Source of the DNA: Alnus glutinosa
Lineage: Eukaryota; Streptophyta; Magnoliopsida; Fagales; Betulaceae
Reading direction: 5' to 3'
Length of the DNA: 64,000 bases
Assembly (NCBI RefSeq): GCF_958979055.1
Contig: NC_084897.1
Coordinates: forward strand, 23,897,628-23,961,627
The notes under the pieces are model-generated. The model ran no database searches. It saw only the letters and a program-made list of their open reading frames with translations, and was not told where the DNA came from. Positions 11,855 to 25,300 of the stretch are shown here, piece after piece. The position numbers and the translations under genes were made by a program. Positions within the stretch are counted from its first letter, which is position 1, and every line of letters begins with the position of its first letter.

Positions 11855-12600
11855 GACTTTGAGCTGCATGAATTTATCATGGCCAAAAGAGCAACCCAAT
11901 TGAAAAGGCCAAAATGCTGACTAATTTGACATATATATCATGTTTAGTGGGATATCATCAAACACTTCTTTCCTATCTAATCTCTAAGTTTATAGTGATC
12001 TCCAACTCTCTTATTAACTGTAAGGGAAGAGCCATAACCTTATTATGGTGAAACTGTGAGATTTGAGTCTGTCACAGGATTAAATATTGCAAATCCAATG
12101 GTTGTATTATCAATCCAAGTTAATAAAATATAGCCGAGCACTGTAATAATACTGTGTGTGTGTCATAGTGTTAGGGATATTATTGGCATCTAGATTCACA
12201 AACAGCAGCAGGCCGGTCACCATCCTCTACAATCCTAATTGCCAATTATTGCTGAATGGTCATATCTGATCTAGTGCAGCAATAAGATATCAATAATGAG
12301 TTGTTTTTAAGCTCCTGAAAAGAACTTTAATCAATCACCAAATTATGTGTATTTATTCCATATACATTCTGATTGTTATTCAGAACAATTTTTTGACAAA
12401 CTTCTTCTTTTATTATTTATTTATTTGTATATCAATTGAGTTAGACTAGGAACAAATATCCTTAAAATTGACAAAAAAAGAAAAGAAAAAAAGAAAAGAA
12501 AAGAAGCAGTACTGGACAATACATAATAGGCTGTGAGATGGACCTGATGAATGAGCAACACTTATTCAAAGAGAATATTATTACAACTTCTCACTTGCAA
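10526..12600. other. Intergenic DNA between the SANT and bHLH genes
   Basis: No gene is seen. A compound microsatellite lies at about 11801-11848 (CT units followed by CA units). The stretch nearest 12600 is 3' flank of the minus-strand bHLH gene. Confidence 0.5.
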
Positions 12601-12717
12601 AATTCCTTGAAGAAGAGCAACTTAAGATTGTTTCCATGAAATCCGATGCTCGCATGACTCCTTTTATCTCTTCAAGCCCTTTCAAGTACCCCCACATTCT
12701 CTTCTCATCCTTTTCTT

Positions 12718-14051
12718 CTACAAACATCTTCCTCCATAACCTGCATTTCTAAACAATGCTTGCTTTATGTCTTCAGAACTTATCAATGCTCGCTCCTGAG
12801 CTCCCTAACACCATTGTAAGAAAACACACATTAATTGATTTGAAGCATGCAAGTTAAGATCATAATGTCAAGCAATTAATAAGACAACATACATATATAC
12901 ACACCTCAGAACAAGAAGCATGCACTGAAAAATCATTGAAGCAGCTTATAACACACTGTTGAATCTCAAGGCCTAGTGCTTCTAAAGTGTTCACTGTTGA
13001 TAGCAACAATCCTGGTTTAGCCGCACAGCATATCCCGATCCGGGTATCCATGTCCCTCCTCTCCACATTAAACTGCAAAGTCACATGAGGCATAAAATTC
13101 AATTTAATTAAGAATATATATATACATAGAGAGAATGCCATCATAATTTTTTTTAATTTTTAATTTTTCGTCCATACCTTGGGGGAATTTCTCACCAACA
13201 CTTCGTTTGGCTTTAGCTCCTTGGAGCGCATTAAGTCAATCTGATCTGTACCATCTTCCATGTTTTCTGCTTTCAGTTTATTGATTCTTTCCAGAAGCTC
13301 TTTCATATAATCTATGGCGTCTCCAAGTATAGATGTTCTGTCCATCTGCCAAAAGTGTTCACATTCTTCTGTTAATCTTAGAACTTAGGTTAACAAAGTG
13401 TATATCTCTATATATGCAACCTCAGAAAGCAAATAAGGGATTAATTTATCACTGATGAAACAACAAGAACAGTTAAATGACACCATTGTAAATAGAGATC
13501 ACCTTGCTTATCTTAGGGACTATTGATCTGAGCATAGAAAGTCGGTCATTTAAGCGCTTCCTTCGCCTTCTTTCTGCCATAAGATTCTTAGAGGGCTGCC
13601 CTTCCAACTTCTTGGCCTTACTTCTTTTCTCCCCACACAAACCCACCATGTTGAAAGCAGATGGGATATCATCAGCAGCTTGTTCCATCTCAACTTTGCA
13701 GCCATTATTGTTCTCTTCCATGCTTTGATTTTCACTGCCAAGAAAACCGAGGTCTTCATCCTCCACCATCGATGGGTAATCCTCTTGGGATGGAAATGGT
13801 GGCTTGTCGTTCTTGGTGTATGGTGTTTCAATCTCTGTGAATCCATCAAGAAAAGGGTAGGCTTGGCCACTGAAAGGGCAGTCAAAGGGTGTGGAGTATC
13901 CTACAAATGGAGGATTTGGGTTCTCTTCCAAAGAATCGAAGTTCCACCCACTAGGGAAGAACTCGTTCACTCCATTAGGAAAAGTGTTCCAAGTGTTGTC
14001 TCTTCTAGGAGCCAGTAACTCCTCCAAGAAACCATGTTGAGTGAGCTCCAT
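12718..14051 (-). CDS. bHLH93: bHLH transcription factor, bHLH93/bHLH61 type, 323 aa
   Basis: Four exons on the minus strand: 14051-13503, 13345-13178, 13072-12905 and 12804-12718. All introns are GT-AG and all junctions are phase 0. The basic/helix 1 segment closes exon 1 (residues about 154-183, [17 protein letters not shown] then [13 protein letters not shown]) and helix 2 opens exon 2 ([19 protein letters not shown]). The basic region has the N-E-R set typical of the ICE/SCREAM and bHLH93 clades, which bind E-boxes as dimers. Residues about 240-323 form an ACT-like tail ([20 protein letters not shown]) ending in [13 protein letters not shown], a clade hallmark. The N-terminus is acidic and Pro/Phe-rich, probably regulatory. 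A CT-rich tract abuts the start codon. The length is close to the family's. A role in flowering or leaf/epidermal development is inferred from family knowledge only. Confidence 0.93.
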
Positions 14052-14064
14052 CTCTCTCTCTCTG

Positions 14065-14096
<32 letters not shown>

Positions 14097-14097
14097 A
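14052..14097 (-). repeat. (GA)n tract in the 5' leader of the bHLH gene
   Basis: On the plus strand this is a CT run with two G interruptions; on the coding strand it is a GA tract that ends directly at the ATG. Such tracts are common in plant leaders and can bind GAGA-type BBR/BPC proteins. Any effect here is inference. Confidence 0.75.
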
Positions 14098-14171
14098 TAA
14101 AGTGGTGGAAGCGAAGATGTTCTTCATCCAAAGAAAGGTTTTAATAACATGAAGCTGCGCCAAGTTGATCG

Positions 14172-14200
14172 AAGGAATATATAAAACATTATAAAAGGGT
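14172..14200 (-). promoter_or_regulatory. Possible TATA region of the bHLH gene
   Basis: On the minus strand TTTTATATATTCC lies about 130 bases upstream of the ATG, a plausible TATA position given a leader of about 100 bases. No other core element was checked. Confidence 0.35.
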
Positions 14201-14300
14201 CCATTTGTCACCATAAATGCATTATAGTATTCATTACAGTGAACTTGTATGTAGTGGCACCTAGAGCTAGCCTAAGACAGAAATGGAATCTGCTTTTGCT

Positions 14301-14302
<2 letters not shown>

Positions 14303-14346
<44 letters not shown>
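14303..14346. repeat. (CT)n microsatellite upstream of the bHLH gene
   Basis: Nearly pure CT run of about 44 bases with one early interruption, likely length-variable. Confidence 0.85.
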
Positions 14347-14349
<3 letters not shown>

Positions 14350-14892
14350 GTTGATTAATGTCTTTTTCACCGAAAATTATCAATGAGACAAATTCAATAT
14401 TTAATTCCACAACCTGAAAGCTTTGACCCGTAAGTCTGTCTGAAACGAAAATGGATGAATTTACGATAATAGACTGTCAGTTTCTATTTGTATGTATATG
14501 TATATACACATACATCGGAACATTTACTGGTCGATTACCACGAATTATGCCCAGTTGGGTCCCATACCTCAATGCTCTAAACATTGGCTTAGTGGATTTG
14601 TTTGTTCTTCACTTTTCTCACGATCGACCAGACATGAAAAACTATGATTCAAGTGTCTCTTCTTATCTGCAATTCTCTCTAATCATTAGATTTTTTTTTT
14701 TTTTTTTTTATTTATAGAATTTGCTTATTGGAAAATGGATGTTGTATTTCATGCATCTTCCGGTCATAGCAAGTGAAATTTAGATGAAAAAAATACCAAC
14801 GAATTTTTTTAAAAAAAAAATAAAAAAAAATCATTGACGACAGTACTACTAATAAGATAAAGTTATTGTTAATTAGTATATACGCATTAGTA

Positions 14893-15530
14893 TAAAAAGA
14901 TTGAGTCTTATATTAAAAAAAAATGCCAGAACAGTGATGGGTTAATATAGCATAGTCGTGCTTAAACATTTAGGCCTAACCTTTTGAGTTAAATAATGTC
15001 TCAACATGCTATATTATTATCTTACTGAAAAACTCCCTAGTGTGTTAATCTCTCAAACAAGTGGTATCAGATTTGATAGTTGTGTGCGGTATGCTAGAGT
15101 CACGTAAGAATGGACAAAGTGATATCATATCTGATGGTGGCCAGTGTGCGGTACGCTAATGGTCCCTAGAGTAAGGAGCAAAGATTCATGGCGCGGGTAC
15201 AAACGAGAACCATTGGAGTAGGGGCAAATTAAAGATGCATAGCACTGACGAACCCACATAACACACAAGTAATCCTAAAGACAGCCCAAAACTAGAAGAT
15301 TGATAAAAGATTTCGTTTGAGGAGATCGAACATTGTTGATCATGTACACATGTGCAGGTATAAAAAAATTGAGTCCCACATTATTAATAAAAGCTTAATT
15401 CCATTTGAGATAGAGTTATAAAAAGATTGAGCTTAAGCTTTCGGATCGAGTGATATCCCTACATTCTATATTATGTTTTCACTAAAAGACTCCCATGTAT
15501 GTCAATCTCTCTAACGATTCTCTGTAGCAT
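14893..15530 (+). mobile_element. Probable small LTR element (TRIM-like), degraded
   Basis: Two related stretches (about 14895-15060 and 15360-15525) share AGATTGAGTC(T/C)-type openings and end with ACTCCC-TGTGT/TGTAT-GTTAATCTCTC/GTCAATCTCTC. The first is followed by GTGGTATCAGATTTG (about 15062-15076), a primer-binding-like site. The roughly 300-base interior is non-coding. Exact ends and target duplication could not be read. Confidence 0.5.
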
Positions 15531-15559
15531 TACAAAGATCGTCTCGAAGGGAAATTGCT

Positions 15560-16330
15560 CCTAGCACTTGACAACATTAGAATTGAAGGAGGAAGTGGAA
15601 CTTTGATGCATACCAGATTACGAGTGGATTTGAGTAGCGGCATGCATATTGGAATTATTGCCTGATTAATCACAATTCCAAATAATTAAGTTATTTCCTT
15701 AGTTTGAATCAATCTCAGCATTAATATTTTCCATATTGGACTACAGACTTGCCATCTTTTGTGATTTTTCCTTTCAACAATAGGCTATATATGCCTTTTA
15801 ATGTTTTAGTTTTCCATCTTTAGGAGATTATCCCATCTTTAATTAGAATTTTATTACTTTTTAGACGTTAGGTAGTTACCGTTATAAGAACATGAGATGG
15901 ATGTATTAACAAAATCAATTTTTTGAAGAATAATAATTTTTTTCAATTTTCATCTCTTTTACAAGCTATTTTCATATATCGTTTGTTGTAGTTTAGGATT
16001 GAAGGTACAAATTTGCTTCATTTTTATCGCTTATGCTGCATCAATTGATATCAGAAACTAGCTGCGTACTTTCCTACCATGGCATGCAGAGGAGCACATG
16101 GAGAAATATTTGCAATCATTGGCGATGTGAGTGAATGTGCTAGTCTAGCTACGTACTCCCCGGCCGCCTTGATTGCTGCAAGTAAGCCTCAAATTTATCT
16201 ACCAAATCCATCTCGTGGGGGAGGAAGATGAATTTGTTAATGGAGATTATTCAGTAAATTGGGACTCCCCCCTTAATTTGATCTATGACATTTATCTTGA
16301 CAAAGAGGTTTATTGGAGGAGGTAAGTTTT
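15560..16330 (+). mobile_element. 5' relic of an LTR retrotransposon
   Basis: A pyrimidine/AT-rich LTR-like stretch ends just before TTGATATCAGAAAC (about 16044-16057), which resembles a primer-binding site, followed by an ATG-rich leader. Around 16200-16320 a broken frame reads acidic and Tyr/Asp-rich (IYDIYLDKEVYW), as seen in gypsy-type polyproteins. The evidence is weak and no other domain remains. Confidence 0.3.
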
Positions 16331-17220
16331 TCGGATGATAAAGTAAAAATTGCTGAAGAGAATGATGCTCACAAATGTTTGATGAAAGTTCGTCAAGTGA
16401 ATTGTCTTAGTTGGATCTTCATAAACTTATAATTTTGTTGATTTTTTTAGGGTTGAAAAGTTTCTATCAAGTTTTTTCTACACAAAATTTTGACGTTAAC
16501 TTTGACATGTCGGAGGAAAATTTGATTCTTTTTAGCGGCCAATAAATAATTGATCATTTTTCTTAAAAAGTTTAAGGAGAGTGAATTAAAATTTTTTTTT
16601 TTAAAAAAAGCTTATGAAAATTAATTAATGCGAATACCAGAAGAACATTAGAATGAGCTCGATCTAGGTAGCATTCATCTTCATAATTATTATATTGTGA
16701 TGAGTTGCAAGTTGTTTCCCTTTTGGTGTCAAGTTGCTTTGATATTGTAAAGTACGGGATGAAAATGATAGGTTAAATTAAAGATCGAGACAAAGATGAT
16801 TTGAAATTAAGAACGAATTCTTTCCGAGTCAGTGTGAATGATAGATACGAGTTCAGACCACATACAAAAACTAATCACACATTCAACCGCGCGAATATAT
16901 ATATATATGACAACATTGTGCAAAAGAGTAAGCAATGGCTGCATCACCTAGAGAATTGTCGGCCTCCTTATTGGACATTTCCAAAACCTTCAATTCCAAT
17001 CAATTAAACCTATTCCAACACCAAGACAAATTTCGATTCCCCTATAAATCAGATTTATTATAGGTTGGAGTTGGTTGGACCATAAATAAATGCAATTTTT
17101 AGCATTTAATCAAATGAAATTGGATAGAAATTTACTTGGCTAATTGGGTACCTATATATATATATATAGTGCGGTTGGTGAAGTAGGCAATTGGTGTGGG
17201 CACAACTCACTCAACCGGTG
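16331..17220. other. Intergenic DNA, nothing recognised
   Basis: AT-rich, with short TA runs near 16897 and 17155. No gene or bounded repeat seen. Confidence 0.5.
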
Positions 17221-17257
17221 CAGTAGCAATAGCAATAGCAATAGCAATAGCAATATA
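17221..17257. repeat. (AGCAAT)n microsatellite
   Basis: About five uninterrupted copies of the hexamer AGCAAT. Confidence 0.9.
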
Positions 17258-17437
17258 GGATCTTGTATTTTTATGCATATAGTATAGGCCATCATGAATT
17301 ATGATTATTAGTACTCGTTTTTTTATATCATTGATGCCTGACTTTTATTTAGCCTCCCCGTGACACAAGGACAATAATAGTCGAACAAGGAAGAGTTTGC
17401 AGCTTTTACTGAATAATTAACTCCTACCTCATAATAC

Positions 17438-17468
<31 letters not shown>

Positions 17469-17539
17469 GGTCCAGGTTTTCAATTGGGTATGGTTTCAAT
17501 TTTGTTTTTTTTTTGAGAAAAAAAATATATTAATAATAA

Positions 17540-17870
17540 TAAGAGGTTTTAAATTTTATATAAGCAATTCTTAATCTGACTCATTTAATTAAACGAGTCA
17601 GATTGATCCTCCAACTTTAACTCGTTAATTTTGTGTTAAGTTCGTGGATCGTGTCAAAAATTGTTAGCCCTTATATCGTGTGTCAGGTTCGAATCGTGTT
17701 AAGGCACATGTATAAGACTATATAAGCCAACCATAATCTAACTAATTTAATTAAACTTTTCAGATCTTTTAGCCCTAACCCAATAATTTTATGTGAAATT
17801 AACAGGTCGTGTCAAAAAATTTCAATCATAAATATACTTATAATTCTTTCATTTTTTTTTTAATTTATTA
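17540..17870. repeat. Dispersed MITE-like repeat (TTAAACGGGT family)
   Basis: It contains CTCATTTAATTAAACGAGTC, a local palindrome, and two GTCGTGTCAAAAA/GATCGTGTCAAAAA blocks, matching the compositions at 5690-5967 and 42498-42700. Terminal repeats were not resolved. Confidence 0.45.
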
Positions 17871-19020
17871 ACGCGTGTATCAATATCAACCATTAAAAAA
17901 AAAAAAATTGTAACGCCTTCCACCTACATGCTAATAAAAGATATATGGCTCATTAGGGGGTTCTTGCTGCACAAAGTTTGACAACTATATGAAACCTAGA
18001 ACCAGTTGCAGTTGAAGCCTAAGGGCTCATGCTGCATAATTATGCAGAGATTTGGTCTCCAACCACACACAATGGAAGGGAATGCGCTTCAAGTAGCGAA
18101 TGTTATAAATCCAATAATTATAATAATTAGAGTACATGTGGCCAGCTTATAAATGGTCGACAAGCAAGGAATTATGTACAAATTCTCTGATTGGTAGATT
18201 TTTCATGCGAGGAGAAAAGAGGCAAACTTTGCTGCCCACGAGCTATAAAAGGCGGCCATTAAGCAAAGCATAGATCAAGTATGGGGAGAAGAAATTCTTA
18301 TGTGCATCTCCTATGTTGTTTTGTTAGAGTAATTAGCCGTGGTTCAATGAAAAATGACTCATATCTTTAAAAAAAAATAATAAATCTAACATTTTATTAT
18401 TTTTTTTTACGGAAAATGGTGCAATATTTGTAATTTTTAATAAATTATTATTTTAACTATAGGTTTTTCATGTTATCTGTGGGACAATATATGGCGATCG
18501 AGCTAGGAAGATCGATCGTATATGGACATGAAATTCGATAAATTTGGGGAAACGGGGAGGACAGGTCCATTGTTCCAGTAATGTACGCCAACATTAATTG
18601 TACCAATCACAATTATCCATCTGACATTTTAGAGAACCCGACAAAATTCACAATCAAAATTGGCTACGTTCCCTGTGCTACACTTACATTAGAATAGATG
18701 GTAGCTTTGAACTGACACGGATCAAAATTCATGTGACACCTACAATGGATCATCATCGTCTTATTTATTGTCTAAATTATTTACCATACGTACAATAATT
18801 GTGAGGTAGTTTGTATGAAATTTACATGTCCGGATAATTAAGTATTATTTGAACAAGTGAATTTTATATAGACTTTTTCATAATTGCTACTTAAACCGCT
18901 AGAAATTAATTTCAATCTTTCATCCGACGATTCTACCAACAATTCAGTTTATTAAAGTGATATTTGATTTTGGAGTATATGACTCATTTTTATTTTTATT
19001 TTTTATTTTGTATTTTTTAA
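17871..19020. other. Intergenic DNA, nothing recognised
   Basis: AT-rich sequence without gene, RNA or bounded repeat that I can support. Confidence 0.5.
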
Positions 19021-19176
19021 GAGTAATATTATTTAGTAGACTGTTATACGACTACCATACAATTGAGATGATGTGGCAGTAAAAATCATGCATTTTTTTT
19101 TTTTTTATATAAGTGCTGATCTATATCTTAATAATTGTTTGACAATCGTATAACAGTTTATTAAATATCAATAATT
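19021..19176. mobile_element. Short MITE with imperfect terminal inverted repeats
   Basis: The left end GAGTAATATTATTTAG, then ACTGTTATACGA, is mirrored at the right end (TCGTATAACAGT, then TTAAATATCAATAATT). The ends match over roughly 40 bases with scattered mismatches. It lies 14 bases left of the next MITE. A target duplication is not conserved. Confidence 0.65.
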
Positions 19177-19181
19177 ATTTT

Positions 19182-19385
19182 ATTTTTAATGAGTAACTCT
19201 AAATACTCAACTCTTATCCCACTTCTATACAATCATGCTAACATGGCAATATCCATAAGCCTTTAGATTTTATTTTATTAGTAAAGGTTGATTCAAATGT
19301 ATTATGGGCACTGCCATATCATGCAGTTGTTGTATAAGAGCCGAGTGGAATGAAAGTTGAGTATGTAGCATTACTCATTTTTAAT
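19182..19385. mobile_element. MITE with 9-bp target duplication (Mutator-like)
   Basis: The element is 19191-19376 (186 bp). Both flanks read ATTTTTAAT (19182-19190 and 19377-19385), a perfect 9-bp duplication. The ends are inverted repeats: GAGTAAC then ATACTCAACT on the left; the right end read on the other strand is GAGTAAT then ATACTCAACT. A 9-bp AT-rich duplication is typical of Mutator-like elements. There is no coding capacity. Confidence 0.88.
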
Positions 19386-22300
19386 AAATCATGTAAAATA
19401 GATGTCAGTTTAAAAGGTAGTGTTAGGAAAATTTGCTTCCTCTAATCAAGTTCTTTTTTTTTTTTTAAATCTTTATTTAATTACTTCCAATCGGGACCAT
19501 ATATGATGTTGAGGGTATGCCATATAACATGAATGAGACATTATAGATAATTTGTGTTTCTATTCATTTCCCACAAGTTTAAATTGACAGTTAAATAAAT
19601 TAAATAATTAATTAATATACAAGGACATAATTCTGATTTCTTATGTTCGAAAATGATAACTTTATTTTTATACGCAGATAATTATGTCATACTTTATCTT
19701 GATTTACTAGTAATTGATCAAAGTTTGTTCACATTCTGGCTGAAAAAAGAATCCTTAAAAAAAAAAAGTCATATGTTTTGGCATCGATGTAATCTCTCCT
19801 TTTACCAACTTGTCTGTTATGAAATTGTGTTTATGTGGTTTGAATGAGGATGCCAGGAATAGACTAGGAGAAGATTTTCCTCTATTAATTAATTTAAGCT
19901 CAAGAACACTGACAAACCTCTCCCAAACATTAAGTGAGAAACTATCTGTCTAAGTCCGTGGTGAAATCGTGGTATGTGAGGCTTATATAGAGAGGAAAAC
20001 ATGCAACATAAAATCTTATTATATTTAAAAATAAATGTCAGTTTAATAAATTAAATTTGTGGGTGAAAAAAATTTATCCATATCCTAACTAGCTTGGAGG
20101 AAAATAAGTTTTTTTTTTTTTTTTTTTTTTTTTTTTCTGTTTAGCACCAAAACAATTTGCACTGCTACATACACGTACATGTCGTACTGGTAAATCAGGG
20201 CAAACACACATCTCAAGGAAAGTATGACGACAGAGCGTTTGACCCACGACCACGTGAACATAATCAACAGGTGTTTTAGTGTCAGATGACTCGATCGTAT
20301 GTTCATTCATGTGTTTAATTAACAATCAAAATATTTCCATAATCACTTATATATAAAAAAGAAAAGAAAAGAAAAGAAAAGAATCCATATGCGCCAAATT
20401 TCTAGCAAATAACTGAATTAAAACAAGAGCCAGTACTTAAAAAACTGGATGGTGTGATTCTTTCTGGATAAAAAACTAGACGATCGACAATAGTCTTTCT
20501 TAAATTAAGATTAAATATAATTAATCTTCATTCTGTCTCTATAATATTAATATAGGCTGTCGTCCATGCATGATGCATGGATGAATGTGATCAAAATCAT
20601 ACATTATCAAGTTCTGTTATTATCCAATTTAAATAACCTAAAGAAGTAGCTTCTGATCTCCTTTAATTTATAGTATTCCTGGTCAGTGAATTGTTGAGTG
20701 AAAGGAACAATTCGAAACTACTGATGGTGAATTCGTATGTATATGAGTTTAGAGCTAATTAATTATGAAATAATGACAATTTATGTAAGTTTATATATAG
20801 TATTCTTTTTATTTTATTTTATTTTTAATAGATAGACATTAAAGTATTAAAGTCAACAACATATATATCATGAAAGTGAGATTTACGTAAGTAGGTTATT
20901 TGCAAAATACAGTGCTCATTTAAAATTTAGTGATAAATGTAAAATTATTCCCTTAGGTTGCACTGATGTGCAAATTAATACCTGCTTAAGGTATAAAAAG
21001 TGACCTAAACCTCCCCATGGTTAGCAAAAATAACAAATAACTCACTGCTCCTATTATTATTATTATCATATATATACTTATTTATTTTAAAGGACACGTG
21101 CCATAATATTATTGGTGCTGGCATAACACATCAACGGATTCCATCCCATTTGCTAACTAATACAAGATAGTTTTTCCATCATATCAATATTGGTAAAAAG
21201 GTTATATCTCGTGATTTTAACATCCTATGAAGGCAAATTTGGTGGCGTTAGAATGCTGATTCAAAGGCCTACAAGGTCGTGTTCATGAAGTTTTGCTAAT
21301 ACCAACGTTTATGGATCAAAACAGGCTATAACGAGAAGACTGAAAATGTTACATAATAACTCGTTCTAAATTTAAGTTTGAATGATTTGGCAGAATAGCT
21401 TGTTTCAAGTTTATGTTTGAATGAGCTTTAGAAGGAGTTGGCAGAATAACTCGTTCCAATGATCGTCCTAAGTCAGTTTGAACACGCCACTTCAAAAAAT
21501 TGTATAACGCCTTGAAAAGATATGAAACCCTAATCAATTTCGAACGAATAAGTTACCCATTCAAATGAGAAATTGATTGTTAAGTTTATTTCAGTTATTC
21601 GCAATTTTATTCTAACAAGTAGCATCCCTGTTTGAACGAGTTGTGGCAATTTTTGTAAACCGACTTTATTTCAGTGTTTTCTTAGATTTAGAAGTCTAGG
21701 TACAGAACTGCAATTTTTGATTAATTATCAATAAGAAACACTTTGAGAGTGGTTTTATTTTCTCTCCTACATCGAATCCTTGATTGACTCTCGGTTTTGA
21801 AAAGAGTTGTCATTCTTGTATTTTTTTTTTTCTCAGCCCTCCATGTTGCGTTGCATCACTAACGAAAACCACGTCAAAGGACCTATTTGTATTTTTTGCT
21901 TCCTCTAAATAGTTTTTAGCCACAATGAGTTATTTGCAACGTACTCAAAGAAACCACATATACTAATTTTGTATTTGTTTTCCTAAAATGAACTACATTT
22001 TATAAAGTTATATGAACGAGTAGTGTATGTAAATGCTATGATATTTGAAGAAAAAAAAACCGGCCAACCACTCAGAATAAGATTTTCCTAAAAAAAATGT
22101 TTGTGAATAAATAATTTATTATACCAGACGTTTTTTTTTTTTTTTTTTTTTTTTTTTAAGCTGTTGGTGATTGAAGCTAGATTTGAGCAACAAGAAACCA
22201 TTTATTATTGAAGCTTAAACTGAACTGTACGAGTCTCGCGGTAGCTTAGCAATATTGCTCGCAAAAGACAGGGTTTGTGACAAGACCACGATAGCAATAA

Positions 22301-25300
22301 TTATACGTACGAAGGCACAGATAAGGACTAAAGATGATGCATGAAAAAGACCAGAGCGAATCAGCGATTGATCTGGCTCTCACATGAACAGAGAGTGGTT
22401 TTTGTTTTTGCCGAGACCAAAATTTGTGGTACCCATACACACTCATCTGTGTCTTTTGTTTGCTTTCGTTCGCATTTGCATGGGATTATGAATCCAACCG
22501 GCAGCGCCCACAATATGTAATCATCTCTCCAAAACCAAAACCGCTTTTCACTCCCCCTTTTGTTTGCTTTATAAAGTTTGACTGGGTCCTACGTCGATTG
22601 CGTCTCTCGACTGTGTAACTACTGTTGAGAGCTGCCTTTTGCATGAGCGGGGCTGCCGGCTGACTCATGCGAAACCCCACGTCACTGTTATTTACGTGCA
22701 TTCACATTATTCATCACAAAAGTGTTGTGTCTCAGCCTGGATTTCCAGGCTCTCTGTAGTACGAAAAGATAGCAAAAAGACACCAAATTTTGGAGTTTTT
22801 AATTAATTTTTAAGGTTTTAGGAATCATTAACAGGTGCTTGAGAGGAGTTCTTTCTCAATCGGTTGATTCAGTGGGGGGTGGGGGGGGGGGTAGTTAGGT
22901 TTTACCACAAACGTTAGTGAGAGGAGTTCTTTCTCGTTGTGTTGTGTTGTGTTGTGTGTGAAAGGGAAAACGAAGGAGGTTGTGACGTCTCTCATGTGTC
23001 TTTTCAGGACAAGAAAACGAGGGCCGACCTAAAAGAAAAGCGTACATCAAAAGACGCGTAGCGAACTAACAGTGACTAGCTTTCATTCATCATGTCGCTT
23101 CTCGGCCATATGATACTAAATAAATAATTAAAAATTAAAAATTAAAAATTAAAAATCTTGATTAGTTACGATCGATTGCTCAGACATTTCATAATTAACG
23201 GGATGACTATGGTCACACATTTTTACTGAGATAAACATGCTTCAAAAGGCCCTCGTACGTAAAGATATGCAAAAATGCAAAGAAGGAATTAAGAGAACTT
23301 CAGGGACAGAAATTAATAATGATGTGTAAGAAGAGCCAATGCAAGAAGACAATTCTCTCCGAATTTCACCCCTCAAGAACTATAGCATGACAAAGTTGGA
23401 GATAAGAAAGATTAATTACCATCGATCAGTCTTTTTATCCCGGTGATGTTTCCACCCTTAAGATTCATTACAATTTTTTTTTAAAAAAAAAAATTGTAGA
23501 TTTTTAAATTATGTAAACTCAAACTGATTTTCAAAGCATATTTACGACATAAAACATTGAACTTAATTGATAAAAATATACTTAATTATTGTTGGTAATA
23601 AATTACTTTTAATAAGTAGTATTTTTTACGCCGTTCGATTAAAAGAAAAAATAGTATAAATTCACATAATTTGAGAATCTATAATTTCAATTTTTTTTTT
23701 TTTTTATTTTTAGTGAATGAAAATTTTATAAACCAAATACAAGCTACGAATCAATCCAGTAGTTTCAAAGAAATTGTATGTAAGGAATCCTTATCCTAGA
23801 TATAAAAGGGAACTAGCTCAATTATATATCCATATTTTGAGATAAATATTCCTTAAATAAGGTTTAATTTGATATATCATCTATTTTAAAGATCTAAATA
23901 TATTTAGTACTCCCTTACTTTTATAATATTTATTAATTTAAGATAAACTTAATCACTCATACTCACATTTATATGAAAACTTTCCATATCAATTGCATGT
24001 ATAAAATTCATAATTTTTTCCATACTAAAACAAGGAAACAGAACCAGGAGAGAATGGAAAATGGACACTCCGATGAAAGTTAATCATCTGCTTAAATTAT
24101 TTAAACTTTTGTAGCAAAGATAATTATTGGAGAGTCTCTCCTTCCCACCATATATATATATAATTCTGTTCATCAATCTCGCGAGCTGGAGTAAGGAGTT
24201 TCCTTGATGGCCCCCAGATGAAGGGAGGGCAGCTGGCTTGCATGGTTGATAACAATTGCGCCACCCTACACTATAGTTAGATGCTTCAAGTTGATATATA
24301 ATCAACTATATTGTTTTGGTTTTTATTGTAGCAACAGCTAGGCCGGTTCTGTTCCGGATGGTGCACATGCACTTACTTGGTCGGTAGGCAATTCAGAAAT
24401 CGACAACAAATGTTTTTGGACTTATGGGTGAGACATGCACCTGTGATCTATCAACTGATCATATTATTATGTAGTGTTCTGCAAATCGTCAGGAATGTCA
24501 ATCGTCATAAATGAACCAAGAACTACTCCGCACACACCAGGCAACCTAAATCCACCATTAATGGCGCCTTCAGTGGATCCTACCAACCCCGCCCAGAATA
24601 AACATATATACCCTTCTTTAGAACTGTTTTCTGGGAGCAATATTATTTTTCTTAAAAGAAAAAGAAAACTCAGCTCTTTTTTTTAGTTTCTTGAAAATTG
24701 TTACTCAAAAATCTTATTTATTATGTACTTTTCTTTCTGATTTCTAAATTCTAAAAACACAGCCAAACATATTTTTCTGTTTGCAACCGTTTTGGGTAAC
24801 TCGTAGGCCCGCATTTATATATAAATTAAAAAAGAAATTAAGGGCTAAGTAATTCTGCAGTAAGTAATTAAGTAATACTGCAGTAACTAAAAAGAAAGGG
24901 CTAAATATAACTCTACAATTCGGCTTATTACCATTATAAAATAACTACATATTATTAATTAGTTTTAGTCCCTTTGACCACACTTGGAAGGTTGAGCCAA
25001 AATTAATTTCTATCAATTCTTATGATTGGATATCAAAACATATGTCAATACTAGCTGTTGATGTAGCTACAATTTTGAGGTATTAATTAACTCCATTAAT
25101 TACAAATTCCTCAATACTTTAATACAATTAGTAGCTATAAGACAGACGTTTAGAAAAAAAAAGTAATAAAAAAAGGTATAAGATCGACTAACGTCAACAA
25201 ATTGTATCAATGAAAATTATCCGGATTTCTATACATTCTAATTCTTTTTCCTCATGAATATTCCATATTTTTAATATATTAACATATATTGTGGTCCAGT

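Noticed and set aside
22841..22935. Direct repeats around a G run as a target duplication
   Set aside because: The enclosed 60 or so bases lack any element structure; simple slippage or local duplication is more likely.
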